The notes under the pieces: model-generated | What the model was told of the DNA's origin: nothing | Database searches by the model: none | What the model saw: the letters and a program-made list of their open reading frames with translations, nothing else | Position numbers and translations under genes: made by a program | Shown here: piece by piece, positions 17,095-25,948 of the stretch | Position numbering within the stretch: the stretch's first letter is position 1 | Layout: each line of letters begins with the position of its first letter | Source of the DNA: Hymenobacter duratus | GTDB lineage: Bacteria; Bacteroidota; Bacteroidia; Cytophagales; Hymenobacteraceae | DNA length: 64,000 nt | Assembly: GCF_014698995.1 (NCBI RefSeq) | Contig: NZ_JACWZZ010000001.1 | Location: 186,001-250,000, forward strand | Direction of reading: 5' to 3'

Positions 17095-18708
17095 TCAGGG
17101 CCGCCGAAAGACAGAAAGAATCTTAACGCCCCCGGCCCGGACGGTATACACTTCCGGCCCCAGACTGTCGGGGTAGGGCTGCGGATGCCAGCGGTAGTTG
17201 GCTATGAAGTAGCGGGAAGTAGCGGCGCTACGGGCCGGCACCCGGCGTAGGCGGGTCTGCTCGGGCGCGGGCAGCAGAAAGGCGTTGGCGTATACTATAT
17301 CCGGCACGTCGCTGGCGACAGTTACCTGCGGGGCCGAGTCGTGAGCCATAACCCACTCCAGGCCTTGCCGGAACGCCAGGCCCCAATAGTCACGCTCAAA
17401 CTGCTGCTCTACCACCCGGGCCGGCAAGAAGCTGAAATACAGGTGCTCGTACGGGTGAAGCTGCGCCATGCGAACAGCGGTTCGGGCTGTTTCGAGGCCT
17501 GCGACTACCAATACGCTCCCGGCCAGCCAATAAGCCCGGCCGCGTTCCGCTACGGCCCGAAATAGCACCAGCAGCCCCTGCACCGCCAGCAGCAGCAGCG
17601 CCGGATACACGAAATACAGATGCCGCCATCCGTCATACAAGGTTGAGCGCAGGACTATCACCATTAGAACCGGGCCACCCAACCAGCCGGCAAATAGCAG
17701 ATCCAGGCGGCCCGCCAGCGTGCGAAGGCCAGCGAGCGGATGCCGGAGCAGCCGGCCCAGACTGTATCCGAGCCCCAGCAAGGCCGCCAGCGAGTAAGGT
17801 AGCGGCGTAGTGATGAACAGCCAGACCGGGATATAATGCCACGGCAGTTGGTCGGCGGCCACAAACTGCCCGAAGTACAGGTTGGTGTAGCCCCAGTTGT
17901 AGTGGCTCACGCGGCTGTATACCTGAGCGAAACGCACCAGTGGATCCTCCCATAGATAAGGCCAAAACACTATTACTGCCAACGCCGTGACGGCCAGGTA
18001 CACTGCCGCACTTTTCCATAGGCGTCGTCTGGGTACTGAATCAGAAGGGCCGGGGAAGCAGGCCAGCAGGCAAAGGCTACTTATCGTGAAAGCCACCAGG
18101 ATGACACCGGGCATCCTTACCCCAATGGCCGCGGCTGTCGCAATGCCGTGCAGACAGGCCCTGCCCAGCGTGGGCCGCTCGAACAGGCGCGCCAGTGTAT
18201 ACATGGCGAGAGTGAACAACGCCATAAATACGATGTCCTTACCGTTGAAAAAGGCTTCGGCAAACATGCGCGGCGACAGCACAAGCAAAGCAGCCGCCAG
18301 CAGCCCAACCATCCGGTGCTCGAATCTTAGCCAGGTCAATCGGTACAACGCCCACACTCCCCCCACAAACACTAAGAATATCAGCAGATGACGCATCAGA
18401 AAGTAATGCGTGGAATTGCCGTGGGTCAGGAGCCGGCCCAGCCCGGCCACCGGCAGCTCAAATACCACGCCCTTGTCGTAGTCCCGGTGGCGAAACAGAG
18501 GCGTTATGACGGATACCGTCGGATCATCCTGGCCGAAGCCTGCAACTAGCTTCTCCGCAACGTACTTGCCGCTGACCGCCCCGTCTTCGTGACTTACGGG
18601 CTCATCGACGGATACGCCGTAGTCGCGGAACAGTAGCAGGCCCGTTAGCAGCAAAAGCCCGAAAAAGGCGCGTACCAGCCAGAGTTGCCACGTATTATTT
18701 ACTCGCAT
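17095..18708 (-). CDS. GT39-like polytopic membrane protein, paralogue B
   Basis: The 537-residue protein shares architecture with paralogue A: RDYGVSVDEPVSHEDG in the first loop, LSPRMFAEAFFNGKDIVFMALFTLAMYTL near residue 150, many membrane helices, and the tail YRWHPQPYPDSLGPEV then GGVKILSVFRRP. I start at the ATG at 18708; an in-frame TTG at 18720 is the alternative. It is the first gene of the minus-strand group (B, A, acetyltransferase). The acidic pair suggests glycosyl transfer from a lipid-linked donor, which is inference. Confidence 0.75.
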   Translation of the reverse strand: MRVNNTWQLWLVRAFFGLLLLTGLLLFRDYGVSVDEPVSHEDGAVSGKYVAEKLVAGFGQDDPTVSVITPLFRHRDYDKGVVFELPVAGLGRLLTHGNSTHYFLMRHLLIFLVFVGGVWALYRLTWLRFEHRMVGLLAAALLVLSPRMFAEAFFNGKDIVFMALFTLAMYTLARLFERPTLGRACLHGIATAAAIGVRMPGVILVAFTISSLCLLACFPGPSDSVPRRRLWKSAAVYLAVTALAVIVFWPYLWEDPLVRFAQVYSRVSHYNWGYTNLYFGQFVAADQLPWHYIPVWLFITTPLPYSLAALLGLGYSLGRLLRHPLAGLRTLAGRLDLLFAGWLGGPVLMVIVLRSTLYDGWRHLYFVYPALLLLAVQGLLVLFRAVAERGRAYWLAGSVLVVAGLETARTAVRMAQLHPYEHLYFSFLPARVVEQQFERDYWGLAFRQGLEWVMAHDSAPQVTVASDVPDIVYANAFLLPAPEQTRLRRVPARSAATSRYFIANYRWHPQPYPDSLGPEVYTVRAGGVKILSVFRRP

Positions 18709-18754
18709 AGCCCCAAACAAAGTGGTCTTTACTGGCCCTGACGCCGGCCGGAAA

Positions 18755-18785
18755 ACAAAAAAGGACAGCCGGCAGGGCTGTCCTT
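18755..18785 (-). terminator. Rho-independent terminator of the tRNA-Val pair
   Basis: On the minus strand AAGGACAGCC and GGCTGTCCTT pair around a short loop and are followed by TTTTTT. It sits just after the second tRNA-Val gene. Confidence 0.8.
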
Positions 18786-18792
18786 CTAGTGG

Positions 18793-18867
18793 TGGGAGAT
18801 ACTGGGTTCGAACCAGTGACCCTCTGCTTGTAAGGCAGATGCTCTGAACCAGCTGAGCTAATCTCCC
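18793..18867 (-). tRNA. tRNA-Val (anticodon TAC), copy 1
   Basis: The 75-nt minus-strand cloverleaf has acceptor stem GGGAGAT/ATCTCCC and D arm AGCTCAGCTGGTTCAGAGC. The anticodon stem TCTGC/GCAGA encloses loop CTTACAA (anticodon TAC), and the T arm holds GGTTCGAACC. The next three bases after the discriminator A read CCA, so this copy encodes its CCA end (18792-18790). It is identical to copy 2. Confidence 0.95.
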
Positions 18868-18887
18868 GAGGGGTAAGGCAATAATAG

Positions 18888-18962
18888 TGGGAGATACTGG
18901 GTTCGAACCAGTGACCCTCTGCTTGTAAGGCAGATGCTCTGAACCAGCTGAGCTAATCTCCC
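18888..18962 (-). tRNA. tRNA-Val (anticodon TAC), copy 2
   Basis: This gene has the same 75-nt sequence as copy 1 and lies 20 bases upstream of it in the same transcript. Here the discriminator is not followed by CCA, so CCA must be added after transcription. Confidence 0.95.
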
Positions 18963-18986
18963 ATGGGCGTGTCCCGTTTGGGATGG

Positions 18987-19017
18987 CAAATATGGCAGGT
19001 CATTTTCGATTACGCAA
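18987..19017 (-). promoter_or_regulatory. Promoter of the tRNA-Val pair
   Basis: On the minus strand, TTG at 19017-19015, a 20-base spacer and CATATTTG at 18994-18987 form a near-consensus promoter (one mismatch to TANNTTTG). It ends 24 bases before the first tRNA. Confidence 0.65.
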
Positions 19018-19104
19018 CTCTTTGTGCGAACTTTAAGCCGTGAATTTACCCGACATGGGGGTGGATGAGAAGACAACTCTTTTAGGGTCAGAAATTTTCG
19101 GGTA

Positions 19105-21663
19105 TTGAAAAAGCTGCGGCGACTACTATTTTTTTCTTTGGGTGGGGTGCTTTTGCTCTTCGTGGCAGCAGTCGGCGGCGTGTGGCTGGGGCAGGAGCGC
19201 ATCATTGCGCTGTTTGTGCAGGAAGCCAACCGCTACTTGGCCACGCCAGTGAAAGTGGGCCGCATGGAAGTGTCCTTGCTCGACCAGTTTCCGCAGGTTT
19301 CCATCACGCTGCACGATCTGCGGGTGAGTGGCTCGCTGCCGCAGGATACCGTGCCGCTGGCGCGGGCCCGCCGCCTCTACTTCGCCTTTGATGCCTGGGA
19401 CATGGCCCGCGGCCACTACCGCATCCGGGCCGTAACGCTCGCCGACGGCCAGGTGCGCGTGAGCCACGACCCGCAGGGCCGCGCCAACTACGATGTCATC
19501 CGCTACGATACCACGGCCACCGTCACCGACCAGCCGTTTGCTTTTGCGCTCGAAAATATCCGGCTGGAGCGGGTGGGAGCGGTGTACGACGACCAGCAAC
19601 GGCAGCAGCGCTACGCCGTGCAGGTGCATGACGTGAAAGCCCAGCTTGATGTGGAGGATATGCTGGTGGGAGTGAAGGCGCAGGGAACGATGCTGACTGG
19701 GGCGTTGCAGCTGGGCTCCGATGCATATTTTCGCCGGAAAGAGCTGACCCTGAATACCCGTCTGCGGGTAGACCGTGCTGCCCGCCTCGTCACCATCGAG
19801 CCCTCCGAACTGAGGGTGGGGGCTGCCGCCTACAGCGTGGCCGGGCGCGTCAACTACCGCTACGCTACTACCCTGGACCTGCGGGCCGAAGGGCGCAATA
19901 CCGATGTACAGTCGGTGCTGGCGCTACTGCCCGCGCGGTTAGTGAGTCGGCTGAGTGCCTACCGCAGCCGTGGCGACGTCTATTTTGGCGGGACAGTGCG
20001 CGGGGAAATGTCCGCCAAAGCCAATCCGCGCATAGACGTGCAGTTTGGCTGCCGAAATGCCTCCCTGTATCATCCGGCGCTGAAACAGGCTGTGGAGCAC
20101 ATATTTCTCAAAGGGAGTTTCAGCAACGGCCAGGCGCAGGCTGCGCGTACTTCGGTGCTGCGCCTGCGCGAAGTACGAGGCACACTACAGAGGCGGCCTT
20201 TCAGCGGCGACCTGCGCTACGAAAATTTCTCGGACCCCAGCCTCGCCCTCAACCTGCGCACTGATTTCGATGTGGCGCGTGCCCTACAGTTTTACCCGCT
20301 GGCTGCGGTACGAAGCGGGAGCGGCACGGCACAGCTCACTCTGCAGTTTGCTGGCAATTTGCGCCAGTTTCGGGCCCGGCCTACTACGGCCGCTGTGCGC
20401 TCCAGCGGCGAGTTGGTAGTGCGAAATCTACAGTTGCATCTACGCGACTTCAGCCAGCCCTTCACGGGCCTGAACGGGAGCTTTGTGCTGCGCCGCAACG
20501 ATGTGGCCGTAAGTGGCTTTGCTGGCCGTTTGGGTGCTTCTGACTTCCGGCTGAGTGGGATGCTCCGCAATGCCTTGCCCTGGCTGCTACTCCCCGGCCA
20601 ACAACTGGCAGTAGACGCTAAACTGGATTCCCGTTTGCTCGATTTCGACCAGTTGCTGCGCCTGCGCCAGCCCACACCTGTGGCCGGCACCAAGACAGCG
20701 GCTGCAGCTTCCCCAGCCGGCGACTACGGGTTTCGGTTGCCGCCCCAGCTGGCATTGCAAGTGCAGACTACAGCGCAACGGGTACGGTTTCGGCGGTTTC
20801 GTGGGCAACACCTGACGGGTACCATCCGGCTGCAAAACCAAGTGCTTAGTGCTCCGGTGCTATCGGTGGCGGCGGCGGGTGGGCGGGTCAGCTTCCGGGG
20901 CTCTCTCGATGCTCGCCAGCCGCAGTTGCTACGCCTCAGTTCCACAGTCAGCTGTCAGCAGCTGCCGCTTGATAGCCTGTTCTATGCTTTCGAGGATTTC
21001 GGACAGCGTTTCATTACGGCCCATCACCTGCGTGGTGCCCTCACCGCTACAGCCGAATCAGACCTATACTTCGATGGCGCTTTGAACCCGCTCACCGACC
21101 GAATGGAAGCGGAGGTAAATCTGACGGTTCGCAACGGGGAGCTGAATAATTTTCAGCCGCTGCAGAAGCTCTCCATGATTGCGGGCCGGGAGCGGCTGCG
21201 GCACCTGCGCTTTGCCCAGCTCACCACGCCGGTCTACATCCAGAGCCGGACGGTGTATCTGCCGGAGATGGAAATCCGCTCCAATGTGCGCGCCGCCTCG
21301 CTCATCCGCGTCACCGGCACTCATACCTTCGACCAGCAGATGGATTACCACGTCAGCATCCCGATTCTGCCGGGCCTACTTCAGCGCACAGCCAGCATGG
21401 GAACCGGGCCTAGTTTGCTGCTGGCTATTCAGGGTGATGAGGACAATTTCCGGGTGACCTACGACCGGAGCCGCACGCAGGCAGCACGGCCGGCACCTGC
21501 CGCTGCGCCAGCCACCGGCCGCAAACCCGGACTGGGAGAAATAGTGAAGCCAGCACCGTCGGCAAACACGACAGTTCCTTCGGAGCCTCGCAAGGCGTTC
21601 GAACTCAAGAAGCCCGAGAAGAAGCCAGCTCAGCCGCAGCCAGACGAGTATTTTGACTTCTAA
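19105..21663 (+). CDS. AsmA-family protein
   Basis: The 852-residue protein has an N-terminal membrane anchor (about residues 7-28) followed by a long periplasmic beta-rich region. The N-terminal AsmA block is clear: NRYLATPVKVGRMEVSLLDQFPQVSITLHDLRV. The AsmA_2-like C-terminal block, with ELNNFQPLQKLS and THTFDQQMDYHVSIPILPG, is typical. Known relatives (TamB, YhdP, AsmA) form bridge-like lipid-transfer tubes between inner and outer membrane. The C-terminus is a Pro/Lys/Ala-rich low-complexity tail. The start is a TTG at 19105 right before the anchor; no ATG fits. A tRNA-Val pair is divergent to the left. Confidence 0.88.
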   Translation: MKKLRRLLFFSLGGVLLLFVAAVGGVWLGQERIIALFVQEANRYLATPVKVGRMEVSLLDQFPQVSITLHDLRVSGSLPQDTVPLARARRLYFAFDAWDMARGHYRIRAVTLADGQVRVSHDPQGRANYDVIRYDTTATVTDQPFAFALENIRLERVGAVYDDQQRQQRYAVQVHDVKAQLDVEDMLVGVKAQGTMLTGALQLGSDAYFRRKELTLNTRLRVDRAARLVTIEPSELRVGAAAYSVAGRVNYRYATTLDLRAEGRNTDVQSVLALLPARLVSRLSAYRSRGDVYFGGTVRGEMSAKANPRIDVQFGCRNASLYHPALKQAVEHIFLKGSFSNGQAQAARTSVLRLREVRGTLQRRPFSGDLRYENFSDPSLALNLRTDFDVARALQFYPLAAVRSGSGTAQLTLQFAGNLRQFRARPTTAAVRSSGELVVRNLQLHLRDFSQPFTGLNGSFVLRRNDVAVSGFAGRLGASDFRLSGMLRNALPWLLLPGQQLAVDAKLDSRLLDFDQLLRLRQPTPVAGTKTAAAASPAGDYGFRLPPQLALQVQTTAQRVRFRRFRGQHLTGTIRLQNQVLSAPVLSVAAAGGRVSFRGSLDARQPQLLRLSSTVSCQQLPLDSLFYAFEDFGQRFITAHHLRGALTATAESDLYFDGALNPLTDRMEAEVNLTVRNGELNNFQPLQKLSMIAGRERLRHLRFAQLTTPVYIQSRTVYLPEMEIRSNVRAASLIRVTGTHTFDQQMDYHVSIPILPGLLQRTASMGTGPSLLLAIQGDEDNFRVTYDRSRTQAARPAPAAAPATGRKPGLGEIVKPAPSANTTVPSEPRKAFELKKPEKKPAQPQPDEYFDF

Positions 21664-21766
21664 AAGGAGGAATAGTTGGAATCTGAATCAGGAGGTTTAA
21701 CCTAAACAGCTGACGTGCGTTAAGAGCAGCAGCGAATTATTTGCCCACCCTCCAATCGCACCTACG

Positions 21767-22681
21767 ATGAACGATTCCCAACTCCTTCAGAACTACTCTG
21801 ACCAAGAAAAAGCAGCCTACCTGAGCGTAATTGCCAGCTTGGCCTCCGCCGACCGTGAAGCCTCCGCTACCGAAATCGAGTTTCTGCAGCAGCTTTCGCA
21901 CCAGGCTGGCCTTTCTGGTGGTGCCACGCAACAAGTGCTATCTGCCGCCCGCGACTCAACCAACGAAAGCATCAAGACCAATTTGGATGTGCTGCGTGGC
22001 AGCGACCTGCGCTTCTCGCTCGTTACGGACCTCATCAGTTTTGCCCGCGCCGATGGTGCCTATGCCAACGATGAGGAAGATATGGTGAACAAAATTGCGT
22101 CCTATCTTGACATTACACCCCAGCAGACGCAGGCGCTGAACCAGGTTGTAGATCAGGCTGCCCATGTTCCTCATGATGCCAGCGACCCGGCCAAACAAGG
22201 CTTCTTTAGCGGTATCACTGATAAGCTCGATAATGCTGGCATCCCGAAAGGCGCGCTAATGGCCGGCCTGCTGGGCGTAGTAGCACCAATGGTTCTGTCG
22301 AAAGTGATGGGTGGCCGCAGCCAGAGCAGTGGCGGTGGCCTCCTAGGCGGCATGACTGGCGGCGGCACTATGGGTGGTCTGATGAGCGGCGCTATGGGCG
22401 GCAGCTCGATGGGTGGCCTGCTCGGTGGCTTGCTCGGCGGAGGTTTGCTGAGCGGCATGATGGGCGGCGGCTCTTCCGGCGCTACGGACCAGTATGGCAA
22501 TGTGCCACAGCAGGGTTCTCATGTCGGTAGCGGTGGCCTTGGTTCACTGATGTCTATTCTGGGCGGGCTGGGCGGACAGCCTAACTCACAGCCTCGGAGC
22601 GCCGGTGGCGGTGGCCTCGGCAGCCTGATGGGCGGCGGTATGGGCAGCTTGCTGGGCGGTTTGCTAGGCGGCCGTCGATAA
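21767..22681 (+). CDS. TerB-like domain protein with glycine/methionine-rich tail
   Basis: The 304-residue protein has two parts. Residues 1 to about 135 are helical with TerB-type patterns (YLSVIASLASADREASATEIEFLQQL and, later, LISFARADGAYANDEEDMVNKIASYL), whose acidic pairs resemble the metal-binding TerB fold. After residue 150 come a hydrophobic segment (GALMAGLLGVVAPMVLSKVMGG) and more than 100 residues of Gly, Met, Leu and Ser (LLGGLLGGGLLSGMMGG). TerB proteins occur in tellurite-resistance and membrane-stress modules, but no other ter gene is here. Function unknown. Confidence 0.7.
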   Translation: MNDSQLLQNYSDQEKAAYLSVIASLASADREASATEIEFLQQLSHQAGLSGGATQQVLSAARDSTNESIKTNLDVLRGSDLRFSLVTDLISFARADGAYANDEEDMVNKIASYLDITPQQTQALNQVVDQAAHVPHDASDPAKQGFFSGITDKLDNAGIPKGALMAGLLGVVAPMVLSKVMGGRSQSSGGGLLGGMTGGGTMGGLMSGAMGGSSMGGLLGGLLGGGLLSGMMGGGSSGATDQYGNVPQQGSHVGSGGLGSLMSILGGLGGQPNSQPRSAGGGGLGSLMGGGMGSLLGGLLGGRR

Positions 22682-22689
22682 ATAACTGA

Positions 22690-22749
22690 ACCACCACACA
22701 ACAAGGCCCGGTTGCTTCTGGAAGCAGCCGGGCCTTGTTGTGTGGTGGT
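22690..22749. terminator. 29-bp hairpin between convergent genes
   Basis: The arms 22690-22718 and 22721-22749 match with a single G-U, leaving a 2-base loop. The core CACAACAAGGCCCGG is shared with the hairpin at 47913-47962. Both lie between convergent genes (here TerB-like and MscS), so this is probably a two-way terminator even though it has no U-tract on the plus strand. Confidence 0.75.
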
Positions 22750-22766
22750 CAGGAAGAAGAGACGCT

Positions 22767-23912
22767 TTACAAGACCGAAGTGTCTAACGCGTTAAGGCCA
22801 TCTAGCCGGCCACCGGTGTTTAGCTGCACGACTGTAGTGCCAGAACTGGCGAACGAGCCGCCTGCTCGCTCCACAGCCTCTACCAAGTGGTAGTTCAACT
22901 CCTCTTTCACTGCCAGATACTCGTCGTAGTTTGTTGTTTCTACAAAATACTGCACCGTTACTTCCTTGGCGGCTGGCGTGAGGGCTGAAAACTGCATTTG
23001 CACATCCTGAGTCACCAACGGATTTTCGCCGATAAGGCGTTTGCCTTCCTGAACAATTTGGTGCAGCTGCTGGCTGGTAGTAGCATGGCTGAGGGCCAGC
23101 GTAAACGTAACGCGCCGCGCCGTCCGCAACGAAAGATTGTCCAACGGCTTATCAATCATGGCTTTGTTGGGCACCGTCACGTAGCTTTTTTCAGCGGTGC
23201 GCAGGCGCGTGCTCCGGAAACCTACTTTTTCTACGGTGCCCGTTACGGCGCCTACTTCCACTAAGTCGCCTACGGCAAAAGGCCGGTCCAGAAAGATGGT
23301 GAAAGAGGCAATCAGGTTTTCGAGGCTTTCCTTGGCGGCGAAAGCTACAGCCAGCCCCCCGATGCCCAGGCCCCCGATAAGAGCCGTAACGTTGACCCCA
23401 AATACCCGGCCCAGCAGCGCCAGAAAGGCCATTGTAAGCACCATCACCTTCAGCAGGTCTTTGGCAAATGGGATAAGCTGGTTATTGATACGGGAGGCGT
23501 TGGATTCGGCCCGGCGGCGGAACACCAGCACCAGAAAGTCCACCAGGCGGAGCGCAATCCAGGTAATGCCAGCAATGAGGCCCACCTGATATAGCCGAAA
23601 CAGCGCCACCTTGGGCCAGGGCTCGTGCCGCGTAATCTCAGAGCTGCTCACCGGATAATCGAGCACCTGAAATGCGAGGTATATCGTGATGAAAAACACG
23701 ACGATAGACATCGGGTCAATCAGCAGGGCCTGAAATTGCGCTTCACTGACTCCCTCCGTCCGCTTGCGGATAAAGCGGAATACCAGCCGTGATAAGAGTT
23801 TGGAAAGCAGACTCTTGAAAAGGTATCCGAACACCAGAATGCCCGCGCACGTCAGGTACGCGGCCACGTTGTTGCCGAGAAAGCGAAAATGCAGGATTTC
23901 CTGTAGCGTCAT
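22767..23912 (-). CDS. Small-conductance mechanosensitive channel, MscS family
   Basis: The 381-residue inner-membrane protein has about four membrane helices. Then comes the MscS core: pore helix region NVTALIGGLGIGGLAVAFAAKESLENLIASFTIFLDRPFAVGD, and the beta domain GTVEKVGFRSTRLRTAEKSYVTVPNK. MscS channels open under membrane tension to release solutes at osmotic downshock. I start at ATG 23912 (MTLQEILHFRFLG); the frame extends to a GTG at 23939. It converges with the TerB-like gene. Confidence 0.92.
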   Translation of the reverse strand: MTLQEILHFRFLGNNVAAYLTCAGILVFGYLFKSLLSKLLSRLVFRFIRKRTEGVSEAQFQALLIDPMSIVVFFITIYLAFQVLDYPVSSSEITRHEPWPKVALFRLYQVGLIAGITWIALRLVDFLVLVFRRRAESNASRINNQLIPFAKDLLKVMVLTMAFLALLGRVFGVNVTALIGGLGIGGLAVAFAAKESLENLIASFTIFLDRPFAVGDLVEVGAVTGTVEKVGFRSTRLRTAEKSYVTVPNKAMIDKPLDNLSLRTARRVTFTLALSHATTSQQLHQIVQEGKRLIGENPLVTQDVQMQFSALTPAAKEVTVQYFVETTNYDEYLAVKEELNYHLVEAVERAGGSFASSGTTVVQLNTGGRLDGLNALDTSVL

Positions 23913-24002
23913 GAATAGGTAGCTTGAAATCTGTGGCACTTAGAGTCCGGGCGGTAGTTCAGCCAGCCAAAATCCCAGGTCTGCAAGCGCCTGCTTGCCA
24001 AG

Positions 24003-25232
24003 TTATACCAACTGGCGGAGTGCCATTTCAAACGACTTCTGCGCTACACCGATACGCGAGTCGCCTTGCTTGCGCGTGCGCTCCAGGGCCCGGCGGATGA
24101 TGCGCGACGTGTCGCCGAAGATGGCCTGGTCGGTGATTTCCGCATTGGTTTCCATCAGGTAGGCAAACACCCGCGCCATGCCGCAGTTGGCAATAAAATC
24201 GGGAATGACCGAAGTATGCTGGTCGGCAAATTCGCCGGTAGGCCCGAAGAAGATTTCGGGGTCCTGGAACGGCACGTTGGCGCCGCACGAAATAACTTCC
24301 AAGCCGCCCGCAATCAGCTGTTCTACCTGCCCGCGGGTAACGAGCCGCGAGGCCGCTGCCGGAATAAAGATTTCCGCGCCGCTGCTCCAGATACGCTGGT
24401 TCACGTCTTCAAACGACAACAGATTGTCAGCCGTCAGGGCGTTTCCTTCGCGCTGCAGAAAGAGGGTCCGTATTTCTTCCAGCGAGAAACCATCTTCCTT
24501 GATGAGGCCACCGGCCCGGTCGATGATGCCGGTGATGCGCGCACCCTGGCTGGCCAGGTAGTAAGCGGCGGCGGCACCCACGTTGCCCCAGCCCTGAATA
24601 ATGGCGCGCTTGCCTGCTACGTTGCGGCTGCCCCATAGCTCATAGTAATGCCGAACGGCTTCTGCTACCCCGTACCCTGTAATCAGGTCTGCAACAGTGT
24701 ACTTGCGGCTTAGGTCCGGCGTAAACGTAACGTCTTCCAGCACCTTCACTACGCCCTGGCGCAGTTGGCCCAGCTTCTGGATCTTCTGCGGCTCAGTGGC
24801 TCGGTAGTGTCCGTTCACGATGCCTTCCTGCGGGTGCCAGAGGCCGTAATCTTCCGTAATCGGGATGACGTCGTGAATTTCGTCCACGTTTAGGTCGCCG
24901 CCAGTGCCGTAATAGTTCTTGAGCAGCGGAATGACAGCGCGGTACCAGCGCTCCAGCACACCACGCTTGCGCGGGTCCTGCGGGTCGAAGTTGATGCCTG
25001 ACTTAGCACCGCCGATGGCCGGGCCCGACACGGTAAACTTCACTTCCATGGTTTTGGCCAGGCTCTCTACTTCGCGCTTGTCGAGGCCTTTGCGCATACG
25101 GGTGCCCCCACCGGCTGCGCCGCCCCGCAACGAGTTGATAACCACCCAGCCCTCGGCTTCGGTTTCGGCATCTTTCCACTCAAACACGATTTCAGGACGC
25201 TTATTCTCGAACTTGGCCAGTAGGTCTTTCAT
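24003..25232 (-). CDS. GLFV dehydrogenase family protein, divergent type
   Basis: The 409-residue protein has the ELFV dimerisation domain with GGAAGGGTRMRKG, Lys65 in AKTMEVKFTVSG and catalytic-position Lys77 in AIGGAKSGI. The NAD domain has IQGWGNVGAAAAYYL. It differs from both other GLFV enzymes here: the loop holds VDEIHDVIPITEDYGLWHPQEG, a segment not found in ordinary leucine or glutamate dehydrogenases, and it spaces the domains differently. Oxidative deamination of an amino acid is likely; the substrate cannot be predicted. A -7 element is found 50 bases upstream. Confidence 0.88.
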   Translation of the reverse strand: MKDLLAKFENKRPEIVFEWKDAETEAEGWVVINSLRGGAAGGGTRMRKGLDKREVESLAKTMEVKFTVSGPAIGGAKSGINFDPQDPRKRGVLERWYRAVIPLLKNYYGTGGDLNVDEIHDVIPITEDYGLWHPQEGIVNGHYRATEPQKIQKLGQLRQGVVKVLEDVTFTPDLSRKYTVADLITGYGVAEAVRHYYELWGSRNVAGKRAIIQGWGNVGAAAAYYLASQGARITGIIDRAGGLIKEDGFSLEEIRTLFLQREGNALTADNLLSFEDVNQRIWSSGAEIFIPAAASRLVTRGQVEQLIAGGLEVISCGANVPFQDPEIFFGPTGEFADQHTSVIPDFIANCGMARVFAYLMETNAEITDQAIFGDTSRIIRRALERTRKQGDSRIGVAQKSFEMALRQLV

Positions 25233-25281
25233 GGGGAAAAATCGGGAAGGGGTGGAGAGGGTAGGGGGAAGTTTTATCAGC

Positions 25282-25289
25282 CAAAGGTA
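25282..25289 (-). promoter_or_regulatory. -7 element TACCTTTG of the divergent GLFV dehydrogenase gene
   Basis: This perfect TANNTTTG on the minus strand lies 49 bases before the ATG at 25232. No clear -33 was found. Confidence 0.55.
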
Positions 25290-25481
25290 CGCAGCCCTGG
25301 GTAAGAATGTGGGTCTTTTGCCCCGAACAGTACCAATTGAAGGCCTTGTTCGTTAAGTAGAAAGCCACAATTTTTTACCCCTAACTCCAGCAGATAGGAA
25401 CTCTTTAAGTCGGAAATATCGTAGTAGGCATATTCCTGACTGAAACGCCCGCTTTTCCACCTAGCCACCGTTGTACACAGT

Positions 25482-25790
25482 ATGAAACCTTTGCTTTCAC
25501 GCGTAGAATCGAAAAAAGTAGATAAGGCCGCTGCAATGCTCAAGGTCTTGGCTCACCCCAAGCGCCTGGCCATTGTAGACCTGCTCGGTAAAGAGGATAA
25601 AATGACGGTAACTGAAATTTACCGCTCCCTCGATTTGCCACAGGCCATTGCCTCTCAGCACCTTATCACCCTCAAAGACCGCGGCATCCTGTCGTCGTTC
25701 AAAGTAGGTACCAAAATCTATTACTCCCTGTCCATCCCGAAGCTGCTCGATGTTATCGACTCGCTGGAGGAATGCTGCGACACGATGTAG
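25482..25790 (+). CDS. ArsR/SmtB-family transcriptional regulator
   Basis: The 102-residue winged-helix protein has AAAMLKVLAHPKRLAIVDLL as its first helices, helix-turn-helix VTEIYRSLDLPQAIASQHLITLKDRGIL, and wing FKVGTKIYYSL. ArsR proteins are dimeric repressors, often released by metals. No CxC or obvious thiol sensor is in the DNA-recognition helix; a Cys pair (ECCDTM) ends the protein and could bind a metal or sense redox. The target is not apparent: neighbours are a divergent dehydrogenase and convergent hemA. About 250 bases upstream hold no other gene. Confidence 0.88.
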   Translation: MKPLLSRVESKKVDKAAAMLKVLAHPKRLAIVDLLGKEDKMTVTEIYRSLDLPQAIASQHLITLKDRGILSSFKVGTKIYYSLSIPKLLDVIDSLEECCDTM

Positions 25791-25817
25791 TACAGGCATT
25801 CCGCCTGCGAGTAACCG

Positions 25818-25846
25818 AAAAAGACCGCCAGTTGACGGTCTTTTTT
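25818..25846 (+). terminator. Rho-independent terminator of the ArsR gene
   Basis: AAAAAGACCG pairs with CGGTCTTTTT around a short loop, followed by further T, 28 bases after the stop. Confidence 0.85.
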
Positions 25847-25880
25847 CGTTGGGGGCTGCCAAGACGCTGCCCTAAAATGC

Positions 25881-25918
25881 AACAAGCGCCCTGATGTAGC
25901 TACATCAGGGCGCTTGTT
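25881..25918. repeat. Perfect 38-bp palindrome between convergent genes
   Basis: The sequence from AACAAGCGCC to GGGCGCTTGTT reads the same on both strands with no unpaired centre (19-bp arms). It lies just beyond the 3' end of hemA on its minus strand, 30 bases from the stop. It is probably the hemA terminator and a candidate cruciform site. Confidence 0.85.
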
Positions 25919-25948
25919 CTATGTTATGGGGGTATGTGCGTCTGGTAG

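Noticed and set aside
25277..25543. 88-residue minus-strand frame upstream of the ArsR gene
   Set aside because: It overlaps the start of arsR antisense and has no signal peptide or motif, so it looks like a chance frame.
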